Assembly (NCBI RefSeq): GCF_963676285.1
Contig: NZ_OY781063.1
Coordinates: forward strand, 310,001 to 374,000
DNA from: an uncultured Sphaerochaeta sp.
GTDB taxonomy: Bacteria > Spirochaetota > Spirochaetia > Sphaerochaetales > Sphaerochaetaceae
Direction: 5' to 3'
Length of the DNA: 64,000 bases
The notes under the pieces are model-generated. The model worked only from the letters and a program-made list of their open reading frames with translations, made no database searches and was not told where the DNA came from. Positions 39,777-48,499 of the stretch are shown piece by piece (positions within the stretch are counted from its first letter, which is position 1; each line of letters opens with the position of its first letter). The position numbers and the translations under genes were made by a program.

Positions 39777-41099
39777 CTATGTAGTCTTTCTCGGTATAAT
39801 CTCCACAGATTTCGCGAAGGTGGCAGGGTCCATCAGCGTCAGCGCTTGGGACATGGCATCGTTGAAGTTCCAGCCGAAGATTTTCCTCAGCCTTTTCTTG
39901 CTGATCTTCTGTGTTCCCCCCATGAGGTCGCTCATCTTCTTGTACAGCGAGAGACATGCCTTGTTCAATATGCTCTGGTTGAGGGCTGCATTCCTGTCAC
40001 TCAGGGCCATGTCATCCTCGCGAAAGGTCGTATCAAGGTTCCAGTGCAGGCTGTTTTCAATCATCCAATGCGAACGTATGCAATGAGCTGCATCACCGAT
40101 GTCCTTCAGGCTGGTAAGGTAGTAGCGGATCTCCTCCGTCTCCTTGCCGGTGATGTTGTGTCTCATCGTCTTGGCCATGCATACCACGGAGAAGACCTTC
40201 TTCCACTCCGAAAACAGCCCTTTCTTCTCGCTTTGGGTCAGTGGATAGAGATAGAAGGACCGCTGCTCGAGCTGGTTGTGGCTGATCTCACTCGTCATGT
40301 GGTAGCAACCATCAATACCCTTGAGCTTCTGCTTGTTCTCTTCGGTAAACAGTGTCCTGGCGAATTCAGCGGCTTTGCCCTGGTTGCCCTTCAGGCCCCC
40401 TATATAGTCACCTTTTGACTCGGCAATGATGCCGATGGTCCTGGTCTGCATGTGCATGGCATCGAAGGTGACCACCGTGTCCTTGAGGTTCATCCTCGCG
40501 AGAAGCTTCTGGGCATGGGGGATTTCATTTGTCTTGGATTCTATCGCCTCGGAGAAGAGACAGGTTTCCGTATCCTGCTCATATATATTGAGGACCTGCA
40601 GGTCCTTGATCTCTTGCCCTGTCTCTGCCTTGCGTCCTGTGCCCCTGAGTTGCTTGCCATCCACCGACACTATCCTCTTGGGAGGGGTCGGCAGTTTCAG
40701 TGCCTTCCTGATTGCCGTATCCGAATTGTGCAATACGCTTACCAGCAATGCATTGAGCTCCTCGGCCCTGATGATGGAGAGGACCCTCCTGAATGTATCA
40801 TGGCTGGGGATGGTCTCCTTGCCGAACAGGCGCCTGTAGAGCTTGGCGTTGCTCATCCAGAAATCCTGTGTGGACAGGCAGCTCTCAGACCCGGCCAGCG
40901 TGGCGAGAAACAGCATGAGGATGACCTCCCCAAGCGGGTAGACAGTCCGTCCCTGGACCCTGCAGTCGGGTACGTCCCCAAACAGTTTCAGTATCTTCTT
41001 CAGGATGCGGATCCTCGTCTCATTGCCTGCATCCTTTACCTTGATGGTGCTGGAAGACTGGAAATCCTCTATCTGCATCCTCAGTGTCTCAAACCTCAT
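39777..41099 (-). CDS. ISAs1-family transposase
   Basis: The 440-residue protein has the ISAs1 layout. An N-terminal DDE_Tnp_1-associated domain contains FGDVPDCRVQGRTVYPLGEV. The catalytic domain has the aspartate in IVSVDGKQLRGT, a second acidic site in VVTFDAMHMQ, and the glutamate in the SHWMIENSLHW motif, which is highly typical of the family. The start at 41099 is chosen because it overlaps the accessory gene by 11 bases, implying coupled translation. The frame is intact. Confidence 0.93.
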   Translation of the reverse strand: MRFETLRMQIEDFQSSSTIKVKDAGNETRIRILKKILKLFGDVPDCRVQGRTVYPLGEVILMLFLATLAGSESCLSTQDFWMSNAKLYRRLFGKETIPSHDTFRRVLSIIRAEELNALLVSVLHNSDTAIRKALKLPTPPKRIVSVDGKQLRGTGRKAETGQEIKDLQVLNIYEQDTETCLFSEAIESKTNEIPHAQKLLARMNLKDTVVTFDAMHMQTRTIGIIAESKGDYIGGLKGNQGKAAEFARTLFTEENKQKLKGIDGCYHMTSEISHNQLEQRSFYLYPLTQSEKKGLFSEWKKVFSVVCMAKTMRHNITGKETEEIRYYLTSLKDIGDAAHCIRSHWMIENSLHWNLDTTFREDDMALSDRNAALNQSILNKACLSLYKKMSDLMGGTQKISKKRLRKIFGWNFNDAMSQALTLMDPATFAKSVEIIPRKTT

Positions 41100-41724
41100 G
41101 ATGGGAACCTCCAAGTTCAAACGGTATCGAATGCTTCGTGCCAAGATGCTTCAGCCGCCCGGGTATATCCGAAAGATGCCACCCCCCGTTCACATGCACG
41201 GCATACAGGCTTGAGGAAAGTGCAAGCATCTCAGCGAAATCAGGGCCAAGGCGGTCCCTCAGCTTCGACTCGACCTGTCGTCTCATGACGGGCAGGTATC
41301 GCCCCTCTGCCTCCGTCAGGACCCTGCCCAGGTCCATTCCCGGAAACAGGATGGAAAACCAGCTGCCTTCATAGCCAATCTGGTTCTCTTTGCCCTCCAT
41401 GCCGAGGGCAGCCTTCACGAAAAGGACATCCGCATCGAGGCCGAGCCTCTTGGGATGCCTGGTCAGCACTCTGCATGAGGTTTCGACGATCTGGCAGAAC
41501 CCATAGCGAAGGACCCTGATTGCAGGCTTGACCGGCGGTCTCGATGGCACAAGGCCTTCCTGTTCGGTGACAATGCCCAGGTATTCGTCACAGCGGAATA
41601 CCGGGTAGCTCTTTCCCGGTACCCGCTCTGAATGGCCACGATACAGTGCGTAGCCATGTTTTGTCTTTTTCGTATAGATTCCCTTGGTCTTGTACTTGAG
41701 AACCCAATCAGGCGATGGGGGCAT
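41089..41724 (-). CDS. Accessory protein of the ISAs1-type element
   Basis: I do not recognise a named family. The 211-residue protein starts at 41724. Its first 70 residues (GYALYRGHSER, RCDEYLGIVTEQEGLVPSR) resemble the short N-terminal module that precedes the catalytic domain of some IS4/IS1634-type transposases. The rest is basic and helical, with no acidic triad, so it is not a second transposase. The gene lies within the inverted repeats and overlaps the transposase start, which marks it as part of the element. Binding of the element ends is a plausible role. Confidence 0.7.
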   Translation of the reverse strand: MPPSPDWVLKYKTKGIYTKKTKHGYALYRGHSERVPGKSYPVFRCDEYLGIVTEQEGLVPSRPPVKPAIRVLRYGFCQIVETSCRVLTRHPKRLGLDADVLFVKAALGMEGKENQIGYEGSWFSILFPGMDLGRVLTEAEGRYLPVMRRQVESKLRDRLGPDFAEMLALSSSLYAVHVNGGWHLSDIPGRLKHLGTKHSIPFELGGSHHEV

Positions 41725-41895
41725 GGTGTGAATCTCCTGTATTAAGTGCAGTTTAATACCCTGTAAAAAGAAAAGCAAGAGAAAAAGTGGATCCACCCTT
41801 AAAAATGAGCTTCCCCTCAACTTTTTCATCTTGCTTGTATGCTTGCATCACAACAAGTTGTCATTCATTTCCAACTATTTGGTGCGTAACTCCTA

Positions 41896-41905
41896 CAACT
41901 CAATT
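41896..41905 (+). repeat. Right target-site duplication of the ISAs1-type element
   Basis: This is the second perfect copy of CAACTCAATT, directly outside the right inverted repeat and four bases from the lipoprotein stop codon. Confidence 0.9.
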
Positions 41906-41909
41906 ACAT

Positions 41910-44900
41910 TTAGAGGGTTGGACCCAATGGTTTGATCTCAAAGAGTTTGTCATCATCCCAAAGCTCACAGGTCTTCTGGAGAGTCCAAAGACGTGCATCT
42001 TCCCCCACTTCCCCATTGGAGGTGATTGCCCAAGCGTCATAGGCAACTGGGTAGATGCTTCCAACCAAGGTAGCTTGGTTACTGTTGATCTCAAACTTAC
42101 CCAACCCCTTCCCCGAGGCTACACTCCAGAAATAGCCATCATGCCAGGCGATGTCATTTCCAAGGGTGGTAGGCAAGGTAATTTTAGTAAAATTGGTAGG
42201 GTCATCGAAATCAATTCGATACAGCACAGATTGATCACGACTGGGCAGGAGAAGTTTCTCCCCATCATAGGTCAGGCCCATGGTTCCACCATCTTCAGCA
42301 TTGGGAATATCAATGGAAGAATACTCTGTTACCATTTCACCATCAGAAATGTTCTCAGGCGAAGTAAAACGGTAGATTTTCTTCTCACTGAAATCATTGA
42401 TGTAGAAGTACTGTCCATCATGGGTAAGCCCTCTGGGGTTTACAACCCAGTCTGTTCCCATCTTGGTCACTTCGGTGATGCCAATCTCATCAAATGCGAT
42501 TCGGATGAAATCCAAGCCTTCCCCGAACTCCCCGTCGCCAATGCTGAATCGCCAGAGATAACCGTCGTAATAATGGAGAGCCCAGCCGAAGCCAAGATTC
42601 TCTCCTGCGCCCATTTTTCTGGTCACCTCACGAGTAGAATCAATTGCATCATACACATAGAGGTATTCATCTCCCTCAGTAGCAGGACGATAACCAAGAT
42701 CATAGTCTGTTGGAACAGTGTAATCAAAACTTAGGCCAGCAGGTTCCGTAGAAACTTCAGTATTATTTGATTCAGTTATTTGAGTGATACTCTCATCATT
42801 CGGGGACTCCCCATCAGGATCTTCCGTGTTCAGTATTGGTACATTACCGATATTATAGAGTGTGTTATTTCGTACCGTTACTTCAGAGTTCATTCCAGCG
42901 GTAAGTGCATGCATATGGTAGTTTGCAAAGATATTACCTTCTACGATTCCCTCACTGTTTTCAAAGTGTACTCCTACATGACCATCTCTGAAGTAGTTGT
43001 TTTCTATAAGAACATTGGTATTGAACTGCTCAAGTGCAATCTCGTGATACCCATTCTGATACAGGGTGTTGTTGATGATCGTAGGAGAGGACTGCTCTGC
43101 ATAGAGCCCCTCGGTATTATTCCAACGGATTACTGAGTTCGATATGGTAACGGAAGACTCAAACTGCTCTACCCCGATTTCTGCATACTCCACTACAGTG
43201 TAGTCAAGAATCGAGTCATTCGTATCTTCCAGCGTAATGCCAAACCAATCTCCGTTTATGGCATATTCATACCCTTCCCTCTCGTAGTCTGCAGTGAAGA
43301 AGATTTGCTCAGCTGGGGTTCCTTCTGCAATCAGGGTACCACCTGCTACCTGGAGGCCTCCTTTATCCAGATTTATATACCCACGGTCAGATTTGAATTT
43401 TACTATTGTCCCTGGTTCGATTGTTAGTGTTATACCTTGAGGGACCGTTACGTTATTAACCTGTACCACTCCTGACCAAGTAGTATTTTCAGATAGGTCT
43501 CCTTCCCATATATAATCCTCTGATATTTCATACTTTGTAGCAGTAATACTCATCGTGAGTACTTCTGTAACCTGTTGAGCTCCTCCTCCCTTGTTGATGT
43601 TGACCGTAAAGGTAAAGGAACCATTCACTCCATCTGGATCTTCTGTTGTTCCTTCTGTGGCTTCAATAAATTCTTCAGCAACTACAACAGCGGTCGTATC
43701 ATAAAGGGCGTCTTCCAAGTCATTTATCAAAGCTTGAGCAGTAGCAATTGCCCCATCCATATCAGGAGCTTGTTCCTGTGTTGCAGTAAATGACTCTACG
43801 CTTTCTATCGCACTTCTTGCAGCAGCAATATCTTCATTATCCTTCGTTGCATCATAGGCATTTGCAGTTATGACCATAGTGAGTTCTTTTGTGGTAACAG
43901 GAGTACCTACTCCTTTACTAATGGTCACCGTGAAAGTATAGGAACCTTCAGTACCTTCTTGATTGGAAGGGCTGCCTTCTACTGCAGCGGTGAAAGTACC
44001 TGCATTAAGCAGAATCTCAGTATCATACAGTTCCTCACCTAGCTCATGTACCAGCGACTGAGCAGTGTTGATAGCACCCTCCTCATCCACTGCTGCCTCT
44101 TGGCCTACACCATACTCTTTTCCTTCAATGGCTCGCCTTGTGAGGTCGATATCTCTGTCATCTTCCGTTGCGTAGTAAGGATCAGCTGCGATCGTCATGG
44201 TTAATTCTGCGGTAATCTGGGGCTCCCCATTTCCCTTACTAATGCTGACAGCAAAAAGCAGAGAACCATCTGTTCCAGCAGGTTTATCAAAAGTACCTGC
44301 TGTAGGAGCAGTATAGGTAACGTTCGTGATTTCTCTCTCTGTTCCTTTAAGAGCATCTACTCCCAGTGTCTCAATGAATGATTCTACCTTCGCTAAAGCA
44401 TCTATTTGGTCACCTGCTTCTTCTTGACTTACCTCGATAGGAAAGGATTCCTCAATTGCTTGCTTTGCCGTAAGGATATCAGCACTATCTCTTGCTGGAT
44501 CATACTCCCGGGCAAAAATCGGCAAGGTAATAACTTCGGTAGAGGTGGATTGTTCTATTCCATTCTGAACAGTCACTGTGAACATGAGGAAACCATCGAT
44601 TCCATCTGGATTTTCAGCATCACCAGCCACCGCAGCTGTGAATTCTTCTGTATTTATCTCAAAGGAAATATCGTCTCGTTGTTCAAGAACCACGTGGACA
44701 AGATTCTCAGCTTTTAGGGTCGCTATCTCTTGGTTTGAAACCTCATCTTGTACAGCTGAGTAGGTAGCATTTTCCAATAGCTCTTTTACTATAGTGACAT
44801 CAGAAATGATGGAGATTGCTTTTTCCCCAATTACTCCAGAATCATCATTGGCTGCTACTTTTACTGTCACACTACCAACTTCTATGGGAGTAAGAAGACC

Positions 44901-45158
44901 ACTTTGCTCGATAATCGCTCTACCGGTACCATTATCTACAGACCAAGTGAGCGAATCATCTGTGGCATTAGAGGGAGTGACTACAGCATGCAGCTGAAGG
45001 GTCTCCCCTTCAACTACGTAGTCAACATCACTGGATATGCTGATTTGCTCGACTGGAATAACCCTAGGAGTATCAGGACTACATGAGACCATGAACACCA
45101 AGCACAATAGACCGATGAAACCAAAAACACTTCTCATGTACATCTGACGAAACAGCAA
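41910..45158 (-). CDS. Large modular surface lipoprotein
   Basis: The 1,082-residue protein has a signal ending in the lipobox VFMVSC. A bacterial Ig-like domain follows (about 35-117). Next come four tandem repeats of about 105 residues, each ending in a strand pair such as GSFTFTV-KGG-LTMSITA. A right-handed beta-helix region (about 545-780) is rich in NN and SS turns, and a C-terminal part (about 800-1082) has beta-propeller-like repeats (GLTHDGQYFYINDF). It is probably tethered to the outer membrane and exposed. The start is a TTG at 45158 with AGGGGG six bases ahead. It recalls large spirochaete and Firmicutes adhesins or glycan-binding proteins. The ligand is unknown. Confidence 0.75.
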   Translation of the reverse strand: MLFRQMYMRSVFGFIGLLCLVFMVSCSPDTPRVIPVEQISISSDVDYVVEGETLQLHAVVTPSNATDDSLTWSVDNGTGRAIIEQSGLLTPIEVGSVTVKVAANDDSGVIGEKAISIISDVTIVKELLENATYSAVQDEVSNQEIATLKAENLVHVVLEQRDDISFEINTEEFTAAVAGDAENPDGIDGFLMFTVTVQNGIEQSTSTEVITLPIFAREYDPARDSADILTAKQAIEESFPIEVSQEEAGDQIDALAKVESFIETLGVDALKGTEREITNVTYTAPTAGTFDKPAGTDGSLLFAVSISKGNGEPQITAELTMTIAADPYYATEDDRDIDLTRRAIEGKEYGVGQEAAVDEEGAINTAQSLVHELGEELYDTEILLNAGTFTAAVEGSPSNQEGTEGSYTFTVTISKGVGTPVTTKELTMVITANAYDATKDNEDIAAARSAIESVESFTATQEQAPDMDGAIATAQALINDLEDALYDTTAVVVAEEFIEATEGTTEDPDGVNGSFTFTVNINKGGGAQQVTEVLTMSITATKYEISEDYIWEGDLSENTTWSGVVQVNNVTVPQGITLTIEPGTIVKFKSDRGYINLDKGGLQVAGGTLIAEGTPAEQIFFTADYEREGYEYAINGDWFGITLEDTNDSILDYTVVEYAEIGVEQFESSVTISNSVIRWNNTEGLYAEQSSPTIINNTLYQNGYHEIALEQFNTNVLIENNYFRDGHVGVHFENSEGIVEGNIFANYHMHALTAGMNSEVTVRNNTLYNIGNVPILNTEDPDGESPNDESITQITESNNTEVSTEPAGLSFDYTVPTDYDLGYRPATEGDEYLYVYDAIDSTREVTRKMGAGENLGFGWALHYYDGYLWRFSIGDGEFGEGLDFIRIAFDEIGITEVTKMGTDWVVNPRGLTHDGQYFYINDFSEKKIYRFTSPENISDGEMVTEYSSIDIPNAEDGGTMGLTYDGEKLLLPSRDQSVLYRIDFDDPTNFTKITLPTTLGNDIAWHDGYFWSVASGKGLGKFEINSNQATLVGSIYPVAYDAWAITSNGEVGEDARLWTLQKTCELWDDDKLFEIKPLGPTL

Positions 45159-45214
45159 AACATCCCCCTCTTAATCTTAACCGGGAAAAAAATTATCAAT
45201 CAAAGATTAACCAA

Positions 45215-45676
45215 CTATAGTATTTTCAGAGTCACCTCATTGTGACGGTAAGGAACCGGTTGACCTTCATCCTGCATATCATAGAACTTAGTTTCTCCAT
45301 ACAGTGTGAAGGTGCCTTTTCTTAATTCAGGCAAGATAAAAGTTTCCACCACATGCCATCCCGAATTACCAAGCTCATCAACTGATTTACTCCCTACAAC
45401 CCTATCCAATGCTTCGCCATCCAGTTCCAATGTAAAGATTGTTTTTGAAATTAAAGCTTCTGCTTCATCATGACTTAATTCTACATTTTCTTTTCCCCTA
45501 CTCATGATGATGGTATGCCCTCCACTTTGGTGCATGAGCCGGAAGGTAGAATCATTGTTACCACGCCCTGCCATTTCGTAGAAATACACAGTTTTTCCAA
45601 AATATGGAAACAGGTCACACCCGGTACCTAGGATCAATACGATTGCCAACAGCAGGTAAATGATTGGTTTCTTCAT
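45215..45676 (-). CDS. Small lipoprotein of unknown function
   Basis: The 153-residue protein has a lipoprotein signal with the lipobox LGTGC and no family I know. The mature part alternates strands and contains a helix rich in acidic residues (ELSHDEAEALISK). The start at 45676 follows AAGGAG. It lies just upstream of the large lipoprotein in the same direction with a gap of about 55 bases, so the two may be expressed together and might interact. Confidence 0.65.
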   Translation of the reverse strand: MKKPIIYLLLAIVLILGTGCDLFPYFGKTVYFYEMAGRGNNDSTFRLMHQSGGHTIIMSRGKENVELSHDEAEALISKTIFTLELDGEALDRVVGSKSVDELGNSGWHVVETFILPELRKGTFTLYGETKFYDMQDEGQPVPYRHNEVTLKIL

Positions 45677-45857
45677 GGTAGGCTCCTTATACATTGCATA
45701 CAATACTTACTGAATGTAAGGCATTATCCATATTTACCTTACCGCACCTTTTTTTCGAGTACAAGGAATCTGTTTTGTATCTCAGGCATTTTTCTCACTG
45801 CAATGTGTGGGTGGATGAGGTACACTAGGGGGTAACAACTCCAGAAAGGAGGAATGT

Positions 45858-46754
45858 ATGGAACGAGAAACAATGATGATACCTATTCATACCCATAAGG
45901 GCGATTACAAGGTCTGGGTGCAGCGCTGTGACAACAACCCGAGCAAGAGACTATTGCTCTTACATGGTGGGCCTGGCATGAACCATGAATAATTCAAGAG
46001 CTTTGAAGAGTATTTCTCAGATAGTGACATCGAATACATTTATTATGATCAACTCGGGATTCACAACTCAGACAATCCTGCAGATCGTTCTTTCTGGACT
46101 ATCGAGCGATTTGTCGATGAAGTAGACCAAGTAAGGAAAGCCTTAGGCTTGGGGCCGGACAATTTCTTCCTCCTTGGCCACTCCTGGGGTGGTGTCTTGG
46201 CAATGGAATATGCACTTGCTCACCCTGAGGCATTGAAGGGCCTGAACATAAGCAACATGATGGCTGACTGTGTTGCCTACCAAAGGTATGCTGATGATGT
46301 ACTGGGACCACAGATGGATCCTGCAATACTGAAACGCATCAAGGAGCTGGAAGCAGCCGGTCAGTATGATAGTGAGGAGTACGAAGCCTTGTTGGTTCCC
46401 TACTACGAGCGCCATGTTCTGAGACGTCCAATGGATGAATGGCCACAGTGTGTGACTTCATCACTTAGCCATGCCAACCAGGACCTCTATGTCTATATGC
46501 AAGGCCCTAGTGAATTCGGAATTGCAGGTGTACTGGAGACCTGGGATAGGTCAAAAGACCTGAGGAAGATTACCATACCCACCCTGGTTATCGGCGCCGA
46601 GTATGACACCATGGACCCCTCGTATATGGAGTGGATGTGCAAACAGCTGCCGAAGGGTGAATACCTATACTGTCCAAATGCTGGGCATATGTCCATGTGG
46701 GATGACCCGGAAGGGTATCATGGTGGATTGAAACAGTTTATTAACAAGGTATAA
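45858..46754 (+). pseudogene. Proline iminopeptidase-like hydrolase broken by one stop codon
   Basis: The frame from ATG 45858 to the TAA at 46754 encodes 298 codons of an S33 alpha/beta hydrolase, broken only by a TAA at 45990-45992 (codon 45). The stop falls where related enzymes have tyrosine, in HGGPGMNHE-stop-FKSFEEYF, one base from a TAT or TAC codon. All other features are intact: the oxyanion HGGPG, nucleophile GHSWGG, acid in EYDTMDP and histidine in NAGHMSMW. A good ribosome site (AAAGGAGG) precedes the ATG. It is a very recent loss, or a sequencing error. A re-start at ATG 46149 would lack the oxyanion region. Confidence 0.85.
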
Positions 46755-46760
46755 GGAATT

Positions 46761-46794
46761 AAGCCTGCTGCAGAACAATGTGGCAGGCTTTTTT
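46761..46794 (+). terminator. Terminator after the hydrolase pseudogene
   Basis: An eight-base-pair hairpin AAGCCTGC/GCAGGCTT with a 14-base loop is followed by a T-run, seven bases past the stop codon. Confidence 0.8.
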
Positions 46795-47134
46795 CATGAA
46801 TCAAGAAGTGTAGACCTTAGATCTCGATAGTTACGTATCTGCATCTGTTAATGAAAAAATTGTGCTAAAAATTGAATGATTTGTGACGGCGCGTTTGAAA
46901 AAGCGGTTGTACACTAGAGGTAGGATGTTTAGACGGTACATGTCTCAATATCCTAGAAAGGAAGAAGAAACTTGAGCATTTTCTTTTAGAAAGAGTTGTG
47001 CTTCATGGTTCTCAGCAAAGGTTGTTTTTCTCAAAAGGGTTTTGTGTATTGCGAGCATGCAGGGAATGATTAATGCTCAAATATTATTGGTTTACTAGGT
47101 TATTTGAATAACCTAAAGAAAAATGGAGGACTAT
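46795..47134 (+). promoter_or_regulatory. Upstream region of the rhamnoside operon
   Basis: This gene-free stretch of 340 bases precedes the binding-protein gene. It holds the palindrome at 47096-47115 and a possible -10 TATTAT near 47079, but no clear -35 partner. The length suggests room for a regulator. Confidence 0.4.
47096..47115. promoter_or_regulatory. Palindrome before the rhamnoside operon
   Basis: TAGGTTATT and AATAACCTA flank a two-base centre, 20 bases before the start codon and just ahead of the GGAGG ribosome site. It is a good candidate operator for a sugar-responsive repressor, or a leader hairpin. Confidence 0.5.
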
Positions 47135-48433
47135 ATGTTGAAAAAAGTAGCGGTATTTCTACTCATCTCGTTGATTCCGTTCACGCTGTTCGCAGCGGGT
47201 CAGCAGGAAGCTGCCAAAGAAGAAGGGCCAATCACCCTCTCCTATTTGGTTGCAAGTGGTAGTGACCAGTATCAGGCAAGAGCCGCAGCTGAAGGCTTTA
47301 TGGCACTGAACCCTGATGTAAAGATTGAACTTGAGCTTCGCCCAGGTGGAAGTGATGGAGACAACATCACCAAGACACGTCTGGCAACCGGTGAAATGAA
47401 TGACATGTTCTTCTACAATGCCGGCTCACTCTTACAGGCACTCAATCCAAGTGATACCTTGGTTGACCTTGCAGACGAGCCCTTCATGGACGTAGTTGAC
47501 GAAGCTTTCAAGATGACCGTATCACAGGGTGATGCTGTCTATGGTGTACCAAACCAGACCGCAATGGGTGGTGGAATTCTCTACAACAAGAGAGTCTATG
47601 AAGAACTGGGACTGAGCATTCCCAAGACTTGGGCTGAGTTTGCAGCGAACAATGAAAAGATCAAGAAAGCAGGCATTACTCCTGTTATCGCCACCTTTGG
47701 TGATAGCTGGACCAGTCAGCTCTTTGTTCTTGCAGACTACTACAACGTGCAGGCTGAAGTTCCTGACTTCGCACAATTGTACACTGAGAACAAGATCAAG
47801 TACGCAAACACTCCTGCAGCCATCAAGGGTTTTGAACACCTGAAAGAAGCCTACGACAAGGGCTGGTACCAGAGCGGTTACGCTACTGCAAAGTATGACC
47901 AGGGTCTTGAAATGCTGGCAAACGGCAAGGGCGCTCACTACCCAATGCTTTCCATGGCGCTGGGCAACATCACCTCAAACTGGCCTGACAAAGCTGAGGA
48001 CATCGGTTTCTTTGCACAGCCAGGACAGAGTGCAGACAAGAATGGAGCAACCATCTGGATGCTCTCTGCAAACTATGTACCTCAGACAACCACCGGAGCA
48101 AAGCTTGAAGCTGTTAAGCGCTTCCTGGCTTACACCGTCTCTCCTGAAGGCATTGCAGACATGAACAAGGAAATTCCACCTTCCGGTCCATACTTGGTCA
48201 TTGGTGCAGAACTTCCTGAAGATGTGCTTCCTGCAGTTAAGGATATCTCCGGATATATCGATTCTGGAAATTCCGCACCTGCACTCGAGTTCCTCTCTCC
48301 TGTAAAAGGACCTCGTCTTGAGCAGTTCTGTGTTGCAGTAGGTACTGGACAGATGAGTCCAATGGACGCTGCTGTCAACTATGACAAGGACGTTGCCAAT
48401 CAGGCAAAGCAGTTGGGTCTTGCAGGCTGGTAA
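47135..48433 (+). CDS. ABC transporter sugar-binding protein
   Basis: The 432-residue periplasmic protein has a signal peptide ending near LFAAG. It belongs to the extracellular solute-binding family 1: early ITLSYLVASGSDQYQARAAAE is cited in part, then FFYNAGSLL and GVPNQTAMGGGILYNKRVYEELG. It captures a saccharide for the two permeases encoded next. The start at 47135 follows GGAGG. An alpha-L-rhamnosidase closes the operon, so a rhamnose-bearing glycoside is the likely ligand, which is inferred from context. No ATPase gene is present; a shared MsmK-like ATPase elsewhere is probably used. Confidence 0.88.
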   Translation: MLKKVAVFLLISLIPFTLFAAGQQEAAKEEGPITLSYLVASGSDQYQARAAAEGFMALNPDVKIELELRPGGSDGDNITKTRLATGEMNDMFFYNAGSLLQALNPSDTLVDLADEPFMDVVDEAFKMTVSQGDAVYGVPNQTAMGGGILYNKRVYEELGLSIPKTWAEFAANNEKIKKAGITPVIATFGDSWTSQLFVLADYYNVQAEVPDFAQLYTENKIKYANTPAAIKGFEHLKEAYDKGWYQSGYATAKYDQGLEMLANGKGAHYPMLSMALGNITSNWPDKAEDIGFFAQPGQSADKNGATIWMLSANYVPQTTTGAKLEAVKRFLAYTVSPEGIADMNKEIPPSGPYLVIGAELPEDVLPAVKDISGYIDSGNSAPALEFLSPVKGPRLEQFCVAVGTGQMSPMDAAVNYDKDVANQAKQLGLAGW

Positions 48434-48448
48434 GATTCTTTGATTGTT

Positions 48449-48480
48449 GCAACCATCCCTTGCATGCAGGGGATGGTTGT
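48449..48480 (+). promoter_or_regulatory. Intercistronic hairpin after the binding-protein gene
   Basis: AACCATCCCT pairs with AGGGGATGGTT (one bulged base) around a seven-base loop, in the gap between binding protein and first permease. There is no T-run. Such hairpins commonly protect the upstream message and keep binding-protein levels above permease levels. Confidence 0.6.
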
Positions 48481-48499
48481 TCTCATCTTGGAGGTACTC

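Larger units (their letters stand above)
39580..41895 (-). mobile_element. Complete ISAs1-type insertion sequence, 2,316 bp
   Basis: The left end TAGGACCTACGCACTAAA (39580-39597) and the right end, read inward as TAGGAGTTACGCACCAAA (41895-41878), are terminal inverted repeats differing at three positions. Perfect 10-bp duplications flank them. Inside are an ISAs1 transposase and a second, overlapping gene. About 190 bases of non-coding DNA lie at each end. Perfect duplications suggest a fairly recent insertion, into the gap just past the stop codon of the large lipoprotein gene. Confidence 0.9.

Noticed and set aside
40452..41288. Plus-strand open frame of 278 codons inside the ISAs1-type element
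   Set aside because: It is antisense across the transposase and accessory genes, with no ribosome site or recognisable domain.
45990..45992. Recoding of the in-frame TAA as an amino acid
   Set aside because: Known recoding uses TGA or TAG with dedicated elements. TAA at an expected tyrosine position is best explained by mutation or sequencing error.
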